The position numbers and the translations under genes were made by a program. The notes beneath the pieces were generated by a model that did no database searches, was not told the DNA's origin, and saw only the letters and a list, made by a program, of their open reading frames with translations. Source: an uncultured Clostridia bacterium (GTDB taxonomy: Bacteria; Bacillota; Clostridia; Oscillospirales; Ruminococcaceae). Taken from it: 64,000 bases of DNA. Every line of letters begins with the position of its first letter. The stretch's first letter is position 1. The stretch spans positions 60,518 to 124,517 of the forward strand of contig CAMMMX010000005.1 of the NCBI GenBank assembly GCA_946498095.1, written 5' to 3'. Positions 1-8,794 of the stretch are shown here, piece by piece.

Positions 1-2
1 CA

Positions 3-350
3 GTAACCGCCCGTAAGTACAGTGACCTGTCTTGGGCCGAAATCTATGGTTGCCGTAGCCTCCATATCAGCCAACTGGATCAGGCTTTGCCTCACTTTGA
101 TCTTATCATCAATACCGTCCCGGCGATGCTGTTCCATGACGATCGTTTGGCGCTGATCCGTAAAAACTGTCTCGTTATTGATCTGGCGTCCAAGCCGGGA
201 GGGGTGGATTTTGATTTGGCACGTAGCCGAGGGCTGAAAGTCATTTGGGCACTCTCGCTTCCAGGCAAAGTCGCGCCTGTGACAAGTGGGGAAATTATCG
301 CCAATACAATTCAGAACATTCTAAGCGAAAAGGGGGAACGGCCATGTTGA
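3..350 (+). CDS. dpaA: Dipicolinate synthase subunit A, C-terminal part (truncated by window start)
   Basis: The last 115 codons of DpaA (SpoVFA), which with DpaB makes dipicolinic acid from a lysine-pathway intermediate in the sporulating mother cell. The frame is open from the first bases of the window, so the gene starts upstream. What remains is the end of the NAD(P)-binding Rossmann-like domain. It has the family segments NTVPA (around 102-130), VIDLASKPGG and ALSLPGKVAPVTSG near the C-terminus. It ends at TGA 348-350 and overlaps the dpaB start (ATG 344) by 7 nt, which indicates translational coupling. Its identity also rests on dpaB being next. The TTG at 87 is internal and is not a start. 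Confidence 0.9.
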   Translation, partial: VTARKYSDLSWAEIYGCRSLHISQLDQALPHFDLIINTVPAMLFHDDRLALIRKNCLVIDLASKPGGVDFDLARSRGLKVIWALSLPGKVAPVTSGEIIANTIQNILSEKGERPC

Positions 351-937
351 CACAACCAATCCGGGTCGGTTACGCGATGACCGGATCCTTCTGTACCTTT
401 GCCAAGTCCATGCGGGAGTTGGAGAAGCTTGCGAAAAAAGGGTACGACCTGACGCCAATCATGTCCTTTCACGCAAGCAGTATTGACACGCGGTTTGGTA
501 AGGCCGACGATTTTATGATGCAAGCGGAAAATCTTTGTGGTAAGCCGGTCATCCGTACCATTCAGGATGCGGAACCGATTGGACCTAAAAAAATGTTTGA
601 TATTATAGTTGTAGCTCCCTGTACGTCTAACACGTTGGCAAAGCTTGCGTTGGGCGTGACGGATACGCCGGTTACGATGGCGGTAAAATCACATATTCGC
701 AATCAACGCCCCGTTGTCATTGCCGCTGCAACCAATGACGCACTTGCCGCCGCCGCGAAAAATATTGGGCTTTTGGAAAATCTGCGCAATTATTATTTTG
801 TGCCCCTGCAGCAGGACGACTATGTGTCAAAACCGTATTCCATGGTCGCCGTATTTGATAAATTAGAGGAAACAATGTTGTTAGCTTTGAAGGGACAGCA
901 AATCCAACCGATGATGCTTGGCTTTCAGGAAAAGTAG
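344..937 (+). CDS. dpaB: Dipicolinate synthase subunit B (flavoprotein family)
   Basis: A 197-aa protein of the flavoprotein/phosphopantothenoylcysteine-decarboxylase fold (DpaB, SpoVFB), partner of DpaA in spore dipicolinate synthesis. The N-terminus, VGYAMTGSFCTFAK, is the family signature. A central VVAPCTSNTLAKLALGVTD segment matches the flavin-binding region of the fold, and the C-terminus QIQPMML is where DpaB proteins normally end. The ATG at 344 is chosen over an in-frame upstream start at 245 because it overlaps the dpaA stop and the protein then has the family length. In Bacillus, asd and dapG follow in the operon. Here a strong hairpin follows instead, so the operon ends at dpaB. 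Confidence 0.93.
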   Translation: MLTQPIRVGYAMTGSFCTFAKSMRELEKLAKKGYDLTPIMSFHASSIDTRFGKADDFMMQAENLCGKPVIRTIQDAEPIGPKKMFDIIVVAPCTSNTLAKLALGVTDTPVTMAVKSHIRNQRPVVIAAATNDALAAAAKNIGLLENLRNYYFVPLQQDDYVSKPYSMVAVFDKLEETMLLALKGQQIQPMMLGFQEK

Positions 938-1010
938 CGGAGCTTTCTTCAGATGACTATGATGTGGTTGAAGTAGGAGCAGAATGTAAAGCAAATGACG
1001 CAATAAACTG

Positions 1011-1051
1011 AAAACGGTTCTATGTCAATCCTTTTGACATGGAACCGTTTT
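1011..1051 (+). terminator. Terminator after dpaAB
   Basis: An 18-bp stem with one G-U pair: AAAACGGTTCTATGTCAA (1011-1028) pairs with 1034-1051 around a 5-nt loop. The 3' arm ends in TTTT. It closes the dpa operon and could also act on the opposite strand because the 5' arm begins AAAA. The rest of the gap to the next gene (938-1383) holds only this hairpin, a promoter at 1255-1283 and its leader. Confidence 0.85.
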
Positions 1052-1254
1052 CTTGTGGGGGAAAATATAATATTTCTCAAGGATAATCGGAAAAAGCTTT
1101 TTGATGGAGTGTTCTACGGCATCCCAGAAAGGATTCTTGTTGTTGAACATAGAGGATGCCCTGTATTGGAACAGGATAATCTTGAAAGAAGATATCCCAC
1201 ATTTTTTGCGTTAATTGTATATAGATATATTTTACGATATACAATAAAAACATA

Positions 1255-1283
1255 TTGACAAACGATAAAAAATGATATATACT
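1255..1283 (+). promoter_or_regulatory. Near-consensus sigma-A promoter for the DUF2975/YozG pair
   Basis: TTGACA (1255-1260), a 17-bp spacer and TATACT (1278-1283). It lies about 100 nt ahead of the ATG at 1384, so the transcript has a leader of about 90 nt (from roughly 1290) containing GGGTACGGGG and GGTCCGGCAAAG stretches. No known riboswitch class was recognised in it. Confidence 0.8.
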
Positions 1284-1383
1284 ACACTTATGATGAGGCC
1301 AGAATCTTTCGGGTACGGGGTTCGTAGCGGATAAGAGAAAATACGGTCCGGCAAAGTCGGGTATTGAGAAAGGATGACAATTG

Positions 1384-1863
1384 ATGAATCGAAAAGATCT
1401 GTCGCTGTTCCTGCGCGTGCTCATTGTTTTAGCAGCGTTCATTGGGGTAGTCTTTCTGACGGTTTTCCTCCCACTATATGGAAACGATGTCAGAAAAGTA
1501 TTGTCGGAAGTCGCGTATATGTATTGGCCCACCCTGATTTTCATTTGGATCAGTGCCATTCCCGTTTATGCGGCGCTATGGATGGGATGGAAGGTTTGTG
1601 GCGAGATTCGGCGCGACAATTCCTTTTGCGAGGAAAATGCTGCTCGGCTGCGTGCGATCAGCGTTTTCGCTGTAGCGGATGTTTGTTTCTACGTAGCGGG
1701 TGGTATCGCGTTGCTGATGATGAATCTGCTACATCCGGGAATCCTGCTGCTCGGTGGAGCCATCGTCTTTATCGGGATCGCCCTTGCAGTTGTCTTCGCC
1801 GTGCTATCTTATTTGACGGAAAAGGCGTCGCTGCTGAAAAAGGAAAACGATTTGACGGTGTAA
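1384..1863 (+). CDS. DUF2975 family membrane protein
   Basis: A 159-aa protein with four hydrophobic segments (about residues 8-32, 45-70, 93-117 and 120-142) joined by short charged loops. It ends in a basic cytoplasmic tail. The length, topology and an immediately downstream small YozG-like HTH gene match the DUF2975 family, whose function is not established. TTG 1381 and ATG 1384 are adjacent. ATG is chosen because AGAAAGG (1367-1373) sits 10 nt before it. It shares the strong promoter at 1255 with the regulator, so the pair is likely one transcription unit, perhaps a membrane sensor with its regulator (inference). Confidence 0.75.
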   Translation: MNRKDLSLFLRVLIVLAAFIGVVFLTVFLPLYGNDVRKVLSEVAYMYWPTLIFIWISAIPVYAALWMGWKVCGEIRRDNSFCEENAARLRAISVFAVADVCFYVAGGIALLMMNLLHPGILLLGGAIVFIGIALAVVFAVLSYLTEKASLLKKENDLTV

Positions 1864-1888
1864 GCCCTTTACGATGAAAGGAGAAAAA

Positions 1889-2104
1889 ATGGCGATAGTC
1901 GTTAATCTGGACGTAATGCTGGCCAAGCGCAAGATGAGTCTTACCGAACTATCACAGCGGGTAGGGGTGACGATGGCCAACCTGTCCATTCTCAAAACAG
2001 GTAAAGCGAAGGCAATCCGTTTCTCCACGCTGGAAAAAATCTGTGAAGCACTGCAATGCACGCCGGGTGACATCCTTAGCTGGGAGGAGGATCCGTCGCA
2101 GTAA
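1889..2104 (+). CDS. YozG-like Cro/C1-type small transcriptional regulator
   Basis: A 71-aa single-domain HTH_XRE protein. It has the helix-turn-helix order KMSLTELSQRVGVTMANLSILKTGK followed by FSTLEKICEALQCTPGDIL, which is typical of the YozG/YdaS-like DUF2975 partner regulators. ATG 1889 is preferred to ATG 1874 because GAAAGGAG (1876-1883) lies 5 nt before 1889. It begins 25 nt after the DUF2975 gene, so the two are almost certainly cotranscribed. It probably controls its own operon, but no operator was identified. A bidirectional terminator at 2303 follows. Confidence 0.82.
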   Translation: MAIVVNLDVMLAKRKMSLTELSQRVGVTMANLSILKTGKAKAIRFSTLEKICEALQCTPGDILSWEEDPSQ

Positions 2105-2302
2105 GACGTGCGCGGTTCTATCTTACAGACTTGCGTAACTACAATCTGATATCTGTATCAGGGACACGATTTTGACAATTATGCCTCATGGGCAGATGAG
2201 CGGTTGCCGACTTGGCGTAACTGTTCAGTGCGGTTTCTTAGAGAACACTTGCGGTTCCTTCATTTGTAGCATATTAAACAGGAAGGGAGACACTTTGTAA
2301 AG

Positions 2303-2334
2303 AAAAAGCAGAGCAATCAGTTGCTCTGCTTTTT
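2303..2334 (+). terminator. Bidirectional terminator between the YozG-like gene and alpha-galactosidase
   Basis: AAAAAGCAGAGCAA (2303-2316), loop TCAG, then the exact complement TTGCTCTGCTTTTT (2321-2334). A-rich and T-rich ends make it work on both strands. It can end the plus-strand pair and the minus-strand alpha-galactosidase transcript. The rest of the 2105-2511 gap shows no convincing gene. Confidence 0.85.
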
Positions 2335-2511
2335 ATACTGACTAAAAATCAACCAAAAGGGTTCTGGCACTAAAATCCGATGCTCGCAAAATCTACGGAC
2401 ACAAGTGATATTTTTCGTTACATCAAGAGCGATATTTTCATTTGGATGAATCTAGTTGTGGCACTCTTCGTTACGAAGTGTGGCGAAACAGACATCTTTT
2501 TTAGAACTTGG

Positions 2512-4695
2512 TTATTTCTTGCGGACAAAGTGGAATAGCTTGCTTGAAAAATCGCCGTAGACGCCTGTCACGGGGAAGCCACCCTGCATCAGCACCGCGC
2601 CTGAGAATTCCTGTCCGGTCTCCTCCAGCACATAGACGGCGTCGCGTTGCAGCCCCTTGAGCCGCACGCAGCGGGACTGGTAATTGGCGCGCCCAAGTAC
2701 CTGGACGTAGGTCATCAGCACCTCGGATTTGTCTTTGGCGACGAAGGACCAGCAGTCATAGGAACTGTCGCGGCATAGATCGCCGATGCGGTAGAGGTCG
2801 CCGGTACGGATGAGGTCATTGTATTTGTGGTAGGTGGCGACCTGTTGCGGGATTAGATCGCGGTCGTCCTGCGGGATATGTGTGATGTCCAACTCGTACC
2901 CGAAGGTTCCACTAAGGGCGACGTTGCCTCGTGTGGCAAATGGGGTGACACGTCCGACCGTGTGGTTGGGCACATCGCTGACGTGGGCGCCTATGGCTGA
3001 AACGGGGTAGACCATCGAGGTGCCGTGCTGAATGCGTAGGCGTTCCATGGCATCTGTATCGTCGGAACACCAAATCTGAGGAGAGTAATAAAGCATACCA
3101 GGATCGAAACGAGCGCCACCCCCCGAACAGTTTTCCAACAACAGATGCGGGAAGTCCGTAACCAGACGTTCCATCAGATCGTAGACGCCGAGCACATACC
3201 GGTGCCACAGCTCACGTTGCCGGGAAGCAGGGAGCGAAGCGCTGCCTACATCGGTCAGCTGGCGGTTCATATCCCATTTGACGTATTCGATGTTGGCGCT
3301 GGACAAAATCTTGGATACGCTGTCATATACGTAATCGCGTACCTCCTTACGGGACAGGTCAAGGACTAACTGCTCGCGGCAGAGCGTTCGCTGCCGCCCC
3401 GGTATATGGATGCACCAGTCCGGATGCGCGCGGTAGAGATCAGAGTCGGGAGAGATCATTTCCGGCTCGAACCAGATGCCGAATTTCAGCCCCAGCTTGT
3501 TCACTTCGTCGACGAGGTGCTTTAGACCGCCCTTAATTTTATCTTCGTTGACGACCCAGTCGCCGAGCGCACAGTTGTCGCTGTTGCGGTTGCCGAACCA
3601 GCCATCGTCCATGACCAGCATTTCAATGCCGGATTTCGCTGCTTCTCGGGCGATGCTGATGAGCTTGTCGGTGTCAAAATCAAAATAGGTGGCCTCCCAG
3701 TTGTTGATTAGGATGGGCCGTTTTTTGTCTTTGTACTCGCCCCGGATCAGATGGTTACGGTACAGGTCATGGAAGGTGCGGGTCATTTTGCCGATCCCCT
3801 CGTCGGAATAGACCATGACGACCTCGGGCGCGACGAAGGACTCGCCCTCCTCCAGCAGCCAGCCGAAGTCCTGCGGATGAATGCCCATCACCACGCGCGT
3901 TTTGTCATAGGGACAGCCCTCCGCTTGTGCAAGGAAGTTGCCGGAGTAGACGAAATTAAAGCCGTAAACCTCACCTGTGTCCTCGGTCGCGTTGCGTGAT
4001 AGCAGCGCCAGGAAGGGGTTGTCCTGGTGGCTGGATTCGCCTCGCATCGACGACGCAGCGTGCGTCCCCGGCGTGACGGGCGTCCGGATAATGTGACGCT
4101 CCCGTGCCCAGGCACCGTGCAGGGTAATCATGTCATAGCCGCTGCCGTCAAAGTCGACGCAGGCGGAAAGAACGCGGCGTAAAGTCACTGCGTCCTTTGC
4201 GTGATTCACCACACGAACGCTGCGGGTGATGACGTCGAGATCCTCAAAGACCGTGTAGAGAAGCTGCACTTCAAGATTGAGATGTGTATCGGCGCAATGG
4301 ATGGTCAGGGTTGTGCAATCGTTTTCAGAGCCGAAAGTAGCAGGAAGCCCAGGCAGCTTGTGCTTGCCTTTTTCAATGGTATGGCTGACATAACGGATGT
4401 CGCAGGCGGACATACCGTCCTTATCCAGAACCTGTAGACAGGGTTCACGGAAATCGCCGATGCCCATACAGGGATATTCCAGAGGAATGTGATCCAGGAA
4501 AACAGCGCGGTCCCGATCTCCTTGGGGTGGGGGCAGGGGGTGTTCATTTAAGCGCAGTAAATAGTCCGCATTTTGATCCGGAATCTTTTTGCCAAAATAG
4601 ACGTGCGCCAGGTAGCCGTCCTCTATGACGGAGAAGAGGTAGGAAGTATTTTTTGCATCCAGCTTGAAACAGCCGTTTTGGCAGGTAATACCCAT
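2512..4695 (-). CDS. Alpha-galactosidase, glycoside hydrolase family 36
   Basis: A 727-aa cytosolic (no signal peptide) GH36 enzyme that removes terminal alpha-1,6-galactose from raffinose-type oligosaccharides or melibiose. The domains are an N-terminal beta-sandwich (about 1-325), a TIM barrel (about 326-650) and a C-terminal beta domain. Visible active-site motifs are MDDGWFGNR (362-370), WFEPEMI (408-414), the nucleophile Asp in VKWDMNR (Asp475), ENCSGGGARFD (521-531) and the acid/base region CSDDTDA (543-549). The length is typical of the family. The start is backed by AAAAGGAG upstream. It is divergent from a ROK-like regulator at 4938, the probable controller. No sugar transporter lies beside it. 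Confidence 0.95.
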   Translation of the reverse strand: MGITCQNGCFKLDAKNTSYLFSVIEDGYLAHVYFGKKIPDQNADYLLRLNEHPLPPPQGDRDRAVFLDHIPLEYPCMGIGDFREPCLQVLDKDGMSACDIRYVSHTIEKGKHKLPGLPATFGSENDCTTLTIHCADTHLNLEVQLLYTVFEDLDVITRSVRVVNHAKDAVTLRRVLSACVDFDGSGYDMITLHGAWARERHIIRTPVTPGTHAASSMRGESSHQDNPFLALLSRNATEDTGEVYGFNFVYSGNFLAQAEGCPYDKTRVVMGIHPQDFGWLLEEGESFVAPEVVMVYSDEGIGKMTRTFHDLYRNHLIRGEYKDKKRPILINNWEATYFDFDTDKLISIAREAAKSGIEMLVMDDGWFGNRNSDNCALGDWVVNEDKIKGGLKHLVDEVNKLGLKFGIWFEPEMISPDSDLYRAHPDWCIHIPGRQRTLCREQLVLDLSRKEVRDYVYDSVSKILSSANIEYVKWDMNRQLTDVGSASLPASRQRELWHRYVLGVYDLMERLVTDFPHLLLENCSGGGARFDPGMLYYSPQIWCSDDTDAMERLRIQHGTSMVYPVSAIGAHVSDVPNHTVGRVTPFATRGNVALSGTFGYELDITHIPQDDRDLIPQQVATYHKYNDLIRTGDLYRIGDLCRDSSYDCWSFVAKDKSEVLMTYVQVLGRANYQSRCVRLKGLQRDAVYVLEETGQEFSGAVLMQGGFPVTGVYGDFSSKLFHFVRKK

Positions 4696-4756
4696 GAGAA
4701 ATTTCTCCTTTTCAGGTGTTTAATTTTGCTTTAAGCAGAAGGATCATATTGTCTTC

Positions 4757-4785
4757 ATGATAACATACTTGGCTATTGGCGTCAA
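4757..4785 (-). promoter_or_regulatory. Promoter of the alpha-galactosidase gene
   Basis: Read on the minus strand: TTGACG (4785-4780), 17-bp spacer, TATCAT (4762-4757), about 60 nt before the start codon. The ROK-side of the divergent region (about 4829-4876) has GATAATA and TATTATC arms that could form an operator, but this is weak. Confidence 0.6.
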
Positions 4786-4937
4786 TCAATCCTGTATAGA
4801 AAACAATCGGGTCAACAGAAAGAAAAATGATAATATTTTCATATTACAGTTATAGAACGTTATTATCTTTTCGTTACAATAATACGCGCATCCCATGGGG
4901 ATACCGGATCAATGCGTGCTTGTTCAGAGGGATTGAA

Positions 4938-6083
4938 ATGGAACTAGATACTAGAAAAAGGGAAATTAGGTACGATATCTTAAATATATTAAGAACCAGC
5001 GGTCCGCTGAGTCGGGAGCAGCTGATAAGCGCCTCCCAGTTTGGAAGGTCGGCGACAGAGACGCAGCTGAGCTGCTTGCTGGGAGAAGGAATTGTTCAGG
5101 CGACTGCTGCGCCGGAACCGTTGTCAAGGGGAAGGAAAAAGAGCCAGCTGGACATTCAATATGGAAACCGGTTTGTTTTTGGCGTTGCGATGCACCGTGC
5201 TGGCGCTTCGCTCGGCGTTTGTACCTTGGATCAGAGAATTCTGGCAAGAAGGCAGGTAGATTTCCCCGCCGACGCGGATTTGATCGAACGCTGTGCACAG
5301 TTGAGAAGGACCGCCTTGCAGATGCTTCAGGAGAACCTGATTGATGCCAGAAAGCTTATTGGGGTGGGAATTGCACTATCCAGCGACGTCAAGAAGATGA
5401 TTGGCAACTCATTTGACGAGATGGTCCGGCGTTTTACTGCGCTTCCTTTTGTCTGTATCGGACTGGGAAACGGGATCGGATACGCCAATCACTTTCTTTC
5501 TACGGATGGAAAAATGAATGGCCGGACAGTTGTGCTGAGCGATATGCCCGTGCAGGGATTTGTTAGCGCGTTGTTTGATGGAGAGCGCTTTCTCGGGGAC
5601 AGAATGCAGGAGAATACCGGATTTGGTCAAATTTTATTAGAGGCGCCATATCAAGGAAACGGCACCCTCAATGATTTTGCGGGACAGAGCGCCGTGATTG
5701 AAAAACTCCGATGCCTTTTTTCAGAACAGGAAACACCACAGCTATACGACTTGTGTGGTGGATGCGCCGAGCAAATCCCGCGTGTGCTGGAGGAACGTGT
5801 ATCCGATTTTACGGATCCGCCTGTTTTAAAGGTAATGCAGCAAGTGATCGGCATGATAGGGCTAGCGGTGCACAACACTTACAAACTTCTGCATCCGGAC
5901 CGTATCATTCTTCAGAATTATTACTATCCCAAAGCCTGCTTCGGACACTTTATCCGGCGTCCGATCTGCGCGCTTACCGGTGGCAGTTATGAAAATATCC
6001 TGTTGCCGGGAGAAATTGATGACAAGAACCTGTTTTTGAGTGCATGTGTACCTGCTGTGCTGTCGCTTTTTTTCGGAATGTAA
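4938..6083 (+). CDS. ROK-like (NagC/XylR type) transcriptional regulator
   Basis: A 381-aa protein with an N-terminal winged helix (about 1-70, YDILNILRTSGPLSREQLISAS is typical of ROK repressors) and a C-terminal ROK/actin-like fold. The fold is divergent. The usual DxGGT phosphate motif is replaced by FGVAMHRAG, and the ROK zinc motif CxCGxxGC is reduced to LCGGCAE. It therefore should be a regulator and not a kinase. ATG 4938 is chosen over an open frame extending to 4827 because AGAGGGA precedes it and the HTH then starts normally. It is divergently transcribed from the alpha-galactosidase, so that enzyme is the likely target (inference). Confidence 0.75.
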   Translation: MELDTRKREIRYDILNILRTSGPLSREQLISASQFGRSATETQLSCLLGEGIVQATAAPEPLSRGRKKSQLDIQYGNRFVFGVAMHRAGASLGVCTLDQRILARRQVDFPADADLIERCAQLRRTALQMLQENLIDARKLIGVGIALSSDVKKMIGNSFDEMVRRFTALPFVCIGLGNGIGYANHFLSTDGKMNGRTVVLSDMPVQGFVSALFDGERFLGDRMQENTGFGQILLEAPYQGNGTLNDFAGQSAVIEKLRCLFSEQETPQLYDLCGGCAEQIPRVLEERVSDFTDPPVLKVMQQVIGMIGLAVHNTYKLLHPDRIILQNYYYPKACFGHFIRRPICALTGGSYENILLPGEIDDKNLFLSACVPAVLSLFFGM

Positions 6084-6096
6084 AGAGACTTTTACG

Positions 6097-6125
6097 TTGC
6101 ATCTGGGTAAAATCTGTGCTATAAT
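6097..6125 (+). promoter_or_regulatory. Promoter of ilvE
   Basis: TTGCAT (6097-6102), 17-bp spacer, TATAAT (6120-6125), about 95 nt before the ilvE start. Confidence 0.65.
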
Positions 6126-6219
6126 AGCTTCAAATGGACCAGTGCGGAATCCACACCTGCCGGTCTGATATTTAAGATGATGAAGACAGTGTTTGCATCA
6201 TCGGAAAGAAGGATGGAAG

Positions 6220-7299
6220 ATGTCTGAAATCAAGATTTGCCTGTCAGACAGCTTGAAGGAGAAGCCGAAGGATGAAACCAAGCTAGGATTTGGGGATATT
6301 TTTACCGATCATATGTTTATGATGGATTACGATCCTCAGAACGGATGGCACGATCCCCGTATCGTCCCTTATGGACCGATTTCTCTGTCCCCCGCCGCGA
6401 TGTGTTTGCATTACGGCCAGGAAGTCTTCGAAGGGATGAAAGCATACCGGACCAAGGATGGGATCCAGCTGTTTCGTCCGGATGAGAACTTTAAACGCCT
6501 TAACGTATCCAATGATCGGTTGTGTATTCCTCTTATCGATGAAAAAGTTGCCTATGAGGGGCTGAAAAAGCTGATTGAAGTTGATCAGGATTGGGTGCCC
6601 CATTCGGAGGGAACAAGCCTGTACATACGTCCCTTTATCATTGCGACTGACGAGCATCTTGGCGTTCGTCCAGGACATCATTATTACTTCATCATTATTC
6701 TCAGCCCGGTGGGTGCGTATTATGAGGAGGGCCTCAATCCGGTTAACATCTATGTGGAAACCAAATACGTACGCACGGTACGCGGCGGCATGGGGATGGC
6801 GAAAACCGGCGGCAACTATGCAGCGTCGATTAAAGCACAGGATGAAGCCGCCGTCAAGTACAACTACACGCAGGTGCTGTGGCTGGACGGTGTGGAGCGC
6901 CGTTACATCGAGGAAGTCGGGACGATGAACGTCTTCTTCAAAATTGGCGATACGGTTGTAACGCCGGCACTGGAGGGCAGCGTGCTCTCCGGTATTACCC
7001 GTAAATCCTGCATCGATATTCTCCGTTCTTGGGGGATCAAGGTGGAGGAGAGAAGACTTTCCATCGACGAGGTAGAACGTGCGTTCGAAGAGGGGACGCT
7101 GGTGGAAGCGTTCGGTACTGGTACGGCGGCGGTCATTTCTCCGATCGGACACCTGAAGTATCATGACAAAGTCATGGAAATCAACGGCGGTAAAATCGGA
7201 GAGCTTTCGCAGAAACTGTATGACGAGTTGACCGGCATCCAGTGGGGCAAGCGTGAGGACCGTTTTGGCTGGGTGGACCGGATTATCACCAAAGCGTAA
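6220..7299 (+). CDS. ilvE: Branched-chain amino acid aminotransferase
   Basis: A 359-aa PLP enzyme (fold type IV, class II BCAT) that interconverts leucine, isoleucine and valine with their 2-oxo acids, using glutamate/2-oxoglutarate. Motifs seen are LHYGQEVFEGMKAYR near residue 65, the PLP-lysine segment AKTGGNYAASIKAQ near residue 200, EEVGTMNVFF, the phosphate-binding LSGITR and FGTGTAAVISPIG near residue 305. It has the full family length. ATG 6220 is preferred to an in-frame ATG at 6193 because AAGAAGGA ends 6 nt before it. It stands alone with its own promoter and a hairpin at 7311. leuA near 61.5 kb acts in the same leucine pathway. Confidence 0.95.
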   Translation: MSEIKICLSDSLKEKPKDETKLGFGDIFTDHMFMMDYDPQNGWHDPRIVPYGPISLSPAAMCLHYGQEVFEGMKAYRTKDGIQLFRPDENFKRLNVSNDRLCIPLIDEKVAYEGLKKLIEVDQDWVPHSEGTSLYIRPFIIATDEHLGVRPGHHYYFIIILSPVGAYYEEGLNPVNIYVETKYVRTVRGGMGMAKTGGNYAASIKAQDEAAVKYNYTQVLWLDGVERRYIEEVGTMNVFFKIGDTVVTPALEGSVLSGITRKSCIDILRSWGIKVEERRLSIDEVERAFEEGTLVEAFGTGTAAVISPIGHLKYHDKVMEINGGKIGELSQKLYDELTGIQWGKREDRFGWVDRIITKA

Positions 7300-7310
7300 G
7301 GGTTACCGGA

Positions 7311-7354
7311 ATGAAAGCAATGGGCGCCGGTGCGTCCCATTGCTTTCATTGCGT
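7311..7354 (+). terminator. Terminator after ilvE
   Basis: A perfect 14-bp stem, ATGAAAGCAATGGG (7311-7324) with 7336-7349, followed by TGCGTTTT. It overlaps an in-frame ATG at 7311 upstream of the next gene, which supports the later start for that gene. Confidence 0.65.
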
Positions 7355-7379
7355 TTTGGCTTGTGGTAAGGGGGCCGGC

Positions 7380-8240
7380 ATGAGAGAACTGAAATACCGG
7401 ATTGGTTCGCAGCATGATGGGAAGAGCGTCGAACAATATCTGATGAAGGAGCAAGGCCTCTCACGGCGTTTGCTGGTGGCGCTCAAGCACCGTCCCGACG
7501 GCATGATGCTGAATGGAGTACATATCCGTACAGTGGACAAACTTTCAGCGGGCGATGTACTTACCGTGCGGATGGAGGATGACAATACGCTGGCGCCCAA
7601 TCCGGATTTGCCTGCCCGTTTCGTATACGAAGACGATGATGTCGCGGTACTATATAAGCCTCCCTTCATGCCGACGCATCCTTCTTGGAAGCATTATAGA
7701 GATACGCTGGGCAACTATTTTACCGCGCACTGTCCGGATTGCTGTTTCCGGGCGTTGAACCGTTTGGACGGGAATACGTCCGGGCTGGTAGCAGTAGCGA
7801 AAAATCCCTATGCGGCGTCGCGTACCGTGACGGAGAAACAGTATCTTGCCGTTGTCTGTGGTTGCCCGCCGCAGAGCGGTCAAATGATTGCACCGATTCG
7901 GCGCTGTGTCGATTCGATTCAAAAGCGTGAGGTAGGCGAGGGCGGCAAGTACGCGGAGACGTCATACCAGACGCTGCGTCGATGTGGGGCGTATACTTTG
8001 GTCAGGGTCCAGCTTCGGACAGGGCGGACGCATCAAATTCGGGTTCATTTTTCCTCTATCGGTTACCCGCTAGCAGGGGATGAGCTGTATGGCGGAAGTA
8101 TGAAGGATATCAATCGGCACGCGCTTCATTGCGCGCAGCTTTCTTTTCAGCATCCGGTGACGGGAGAGAGGATCACGTTGGACAGCCCGCTGCCGGATGA
8201 TATGCGTCGTTTGCTTGATAATATGGCGTGTGGGGAATAA
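7380..8240 (+). CDS. RluA-family RNA pseudouridine synthase
   Basis: A 286-aa protein that converts specific uridines to pseudouridine, probably in 23S rRNA or tRNA. It has an S4-like N-terminal region (about 1-75: SVEQYLMKEQGLSRRLLVALK) and the catalytic domain with the RluA motif II RLDGNTSG, whose Asp is the nucleophile (around residue 125). It also has the conserved RTGRTHQIRVHF and GYPLAGDELYG blocks. The start at ATG 7380 follows TAAGGGGG. An upstream ATG at 7311 lies inside the ilvE terminator. The RluA subgroup, and so the exact target site, cannot be told from sequence. luxS follows 16 nt downstream and may be cotranscribed. Confidence 0.88.
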   Translation: MRELKYRIGSQHDGKSVEQYLMKEQGLSRRLLVALKHRPDGMMLNGVHIRTVDKLSAGDVLTVRMEDDNTLAPNPDLPARFVYEDDDVAVLYKPPFMPTHPSWKHYRDTLGNYFTAHCPDCCFRALNRLDGNTSGLVAVAKNPYAASRTVTEKQYLAVVCGCPPQSGQMIAPIRRCVDSIQKREVGEGGKYAETSYQTLRRCGAYTLVRVQLRTGRTHQIRVHFSSIGYPLAGDELYGGSMKDINRHALHCAQLSFQHPVTGERITLDSPLPDDMRRLLDNMACGE

Positions 8241-8256
8241 CAGGAGGAAAGATTCC

Positions 8257-8730
8257 ATGGAAAAAATTAAAAGCTTTCAAATCGATCATACCAAGCTGGG
8301 GATCGGTATGTATGTGTCCCGTGTGGATGGGGATATCGTCACCTACGACGTAAGGATGTGCAAGCCCAACGGGGGAAAGTATTTGTCCGACGGCTCCATG
8401 CATACAATTGAGCATTTGTTTGCGACTTACGCGCGTAACAGCGCATTGTCGCAAGGCGTTGTCTATGTCGGGCCGATGGGCTGCCGGACGGGATTTTATT
8501 TTTTGACGCGTGGGATCTCCGGCGCTGATGCGATTGCGCTTGTGCGGGATAGCCTTGGATTTATTCATACTTATGAAGGGCGTATCCCGGGAGACACTGA
8601 GGCGGAATGCGGGAACTACCGGGACCATGATTTGCCTGCTGCCCGTTTGGATGTGTTACCGCTTTTTCATATTTTGCAGGATTACACGGAGGAAATGCTG
8701 CAATATGATTGGCATTTTTCCCAAGTTTAA
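8257..8730 (+). CDS. luxS: S-ribosylhomocysteine lyase (autoinducer-2 synthase)
   Basis: A 157-aa LuxS enzyme that cleaves S-ribosylhomocysteine to homocysteine and DPD, the precursor of autoinducer-2, in the activated methyl cycle. The metal-binding set is present: HTIEH (His and His of HxxEH, about residues 49-53) and the Cys in ECGNYRDHD near residue 121. The N-terminal FQIDHTKL and the GPMGCRTGFYF block with the catalytic Cys are also there. Length is normal. GGAGGAAAG lies 7 nt before ATG 8257. No S-adenosylhomocysteine nucleosidase gene is nearby. Confidence 0.97.
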   Translation: MEKIKSFQIDHTKLGIGMYVSRVDGDIVTYDVRMCKPNGGKYLSDGSMHTIEHLFATYARNSALSQGVVYVGPMGCRTGFYFLTRGISGADAIALVRDSLGFIHTYEGRIPGDTEAECGNYRDHDLPAARLDVLPLFHILQDYTEEMLQYDWHFSQV

Positions 8731-8794
8731 ACGGATAAAACCGGTCAAAATCGCCCATAATATCAACAAACTGTAAAATATACCCCGCAAAAGG

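Noticed and set aside
862..1011. Natural-looking out-of-frame peptide over the dpaB end (stop TGA 1009-1011)
   Set aside because: Only about 50 codons, no start, and it overlaps the dpaB C-terminus, which already matches its family to the end.
2180..2300. Short Cys-containing peptide frame and possible small RNA before the 2303 terminator
   Set aside because: No ribosome site, and the hairpin is explained as the bidirectional terminator of the flanking genes.
6283..7164. 293-aa minus-strand open frame
   Set aside because: It lies wholly antisense to ilvE, which has every family motif; the frame has no ribosome site or recognisable domain.
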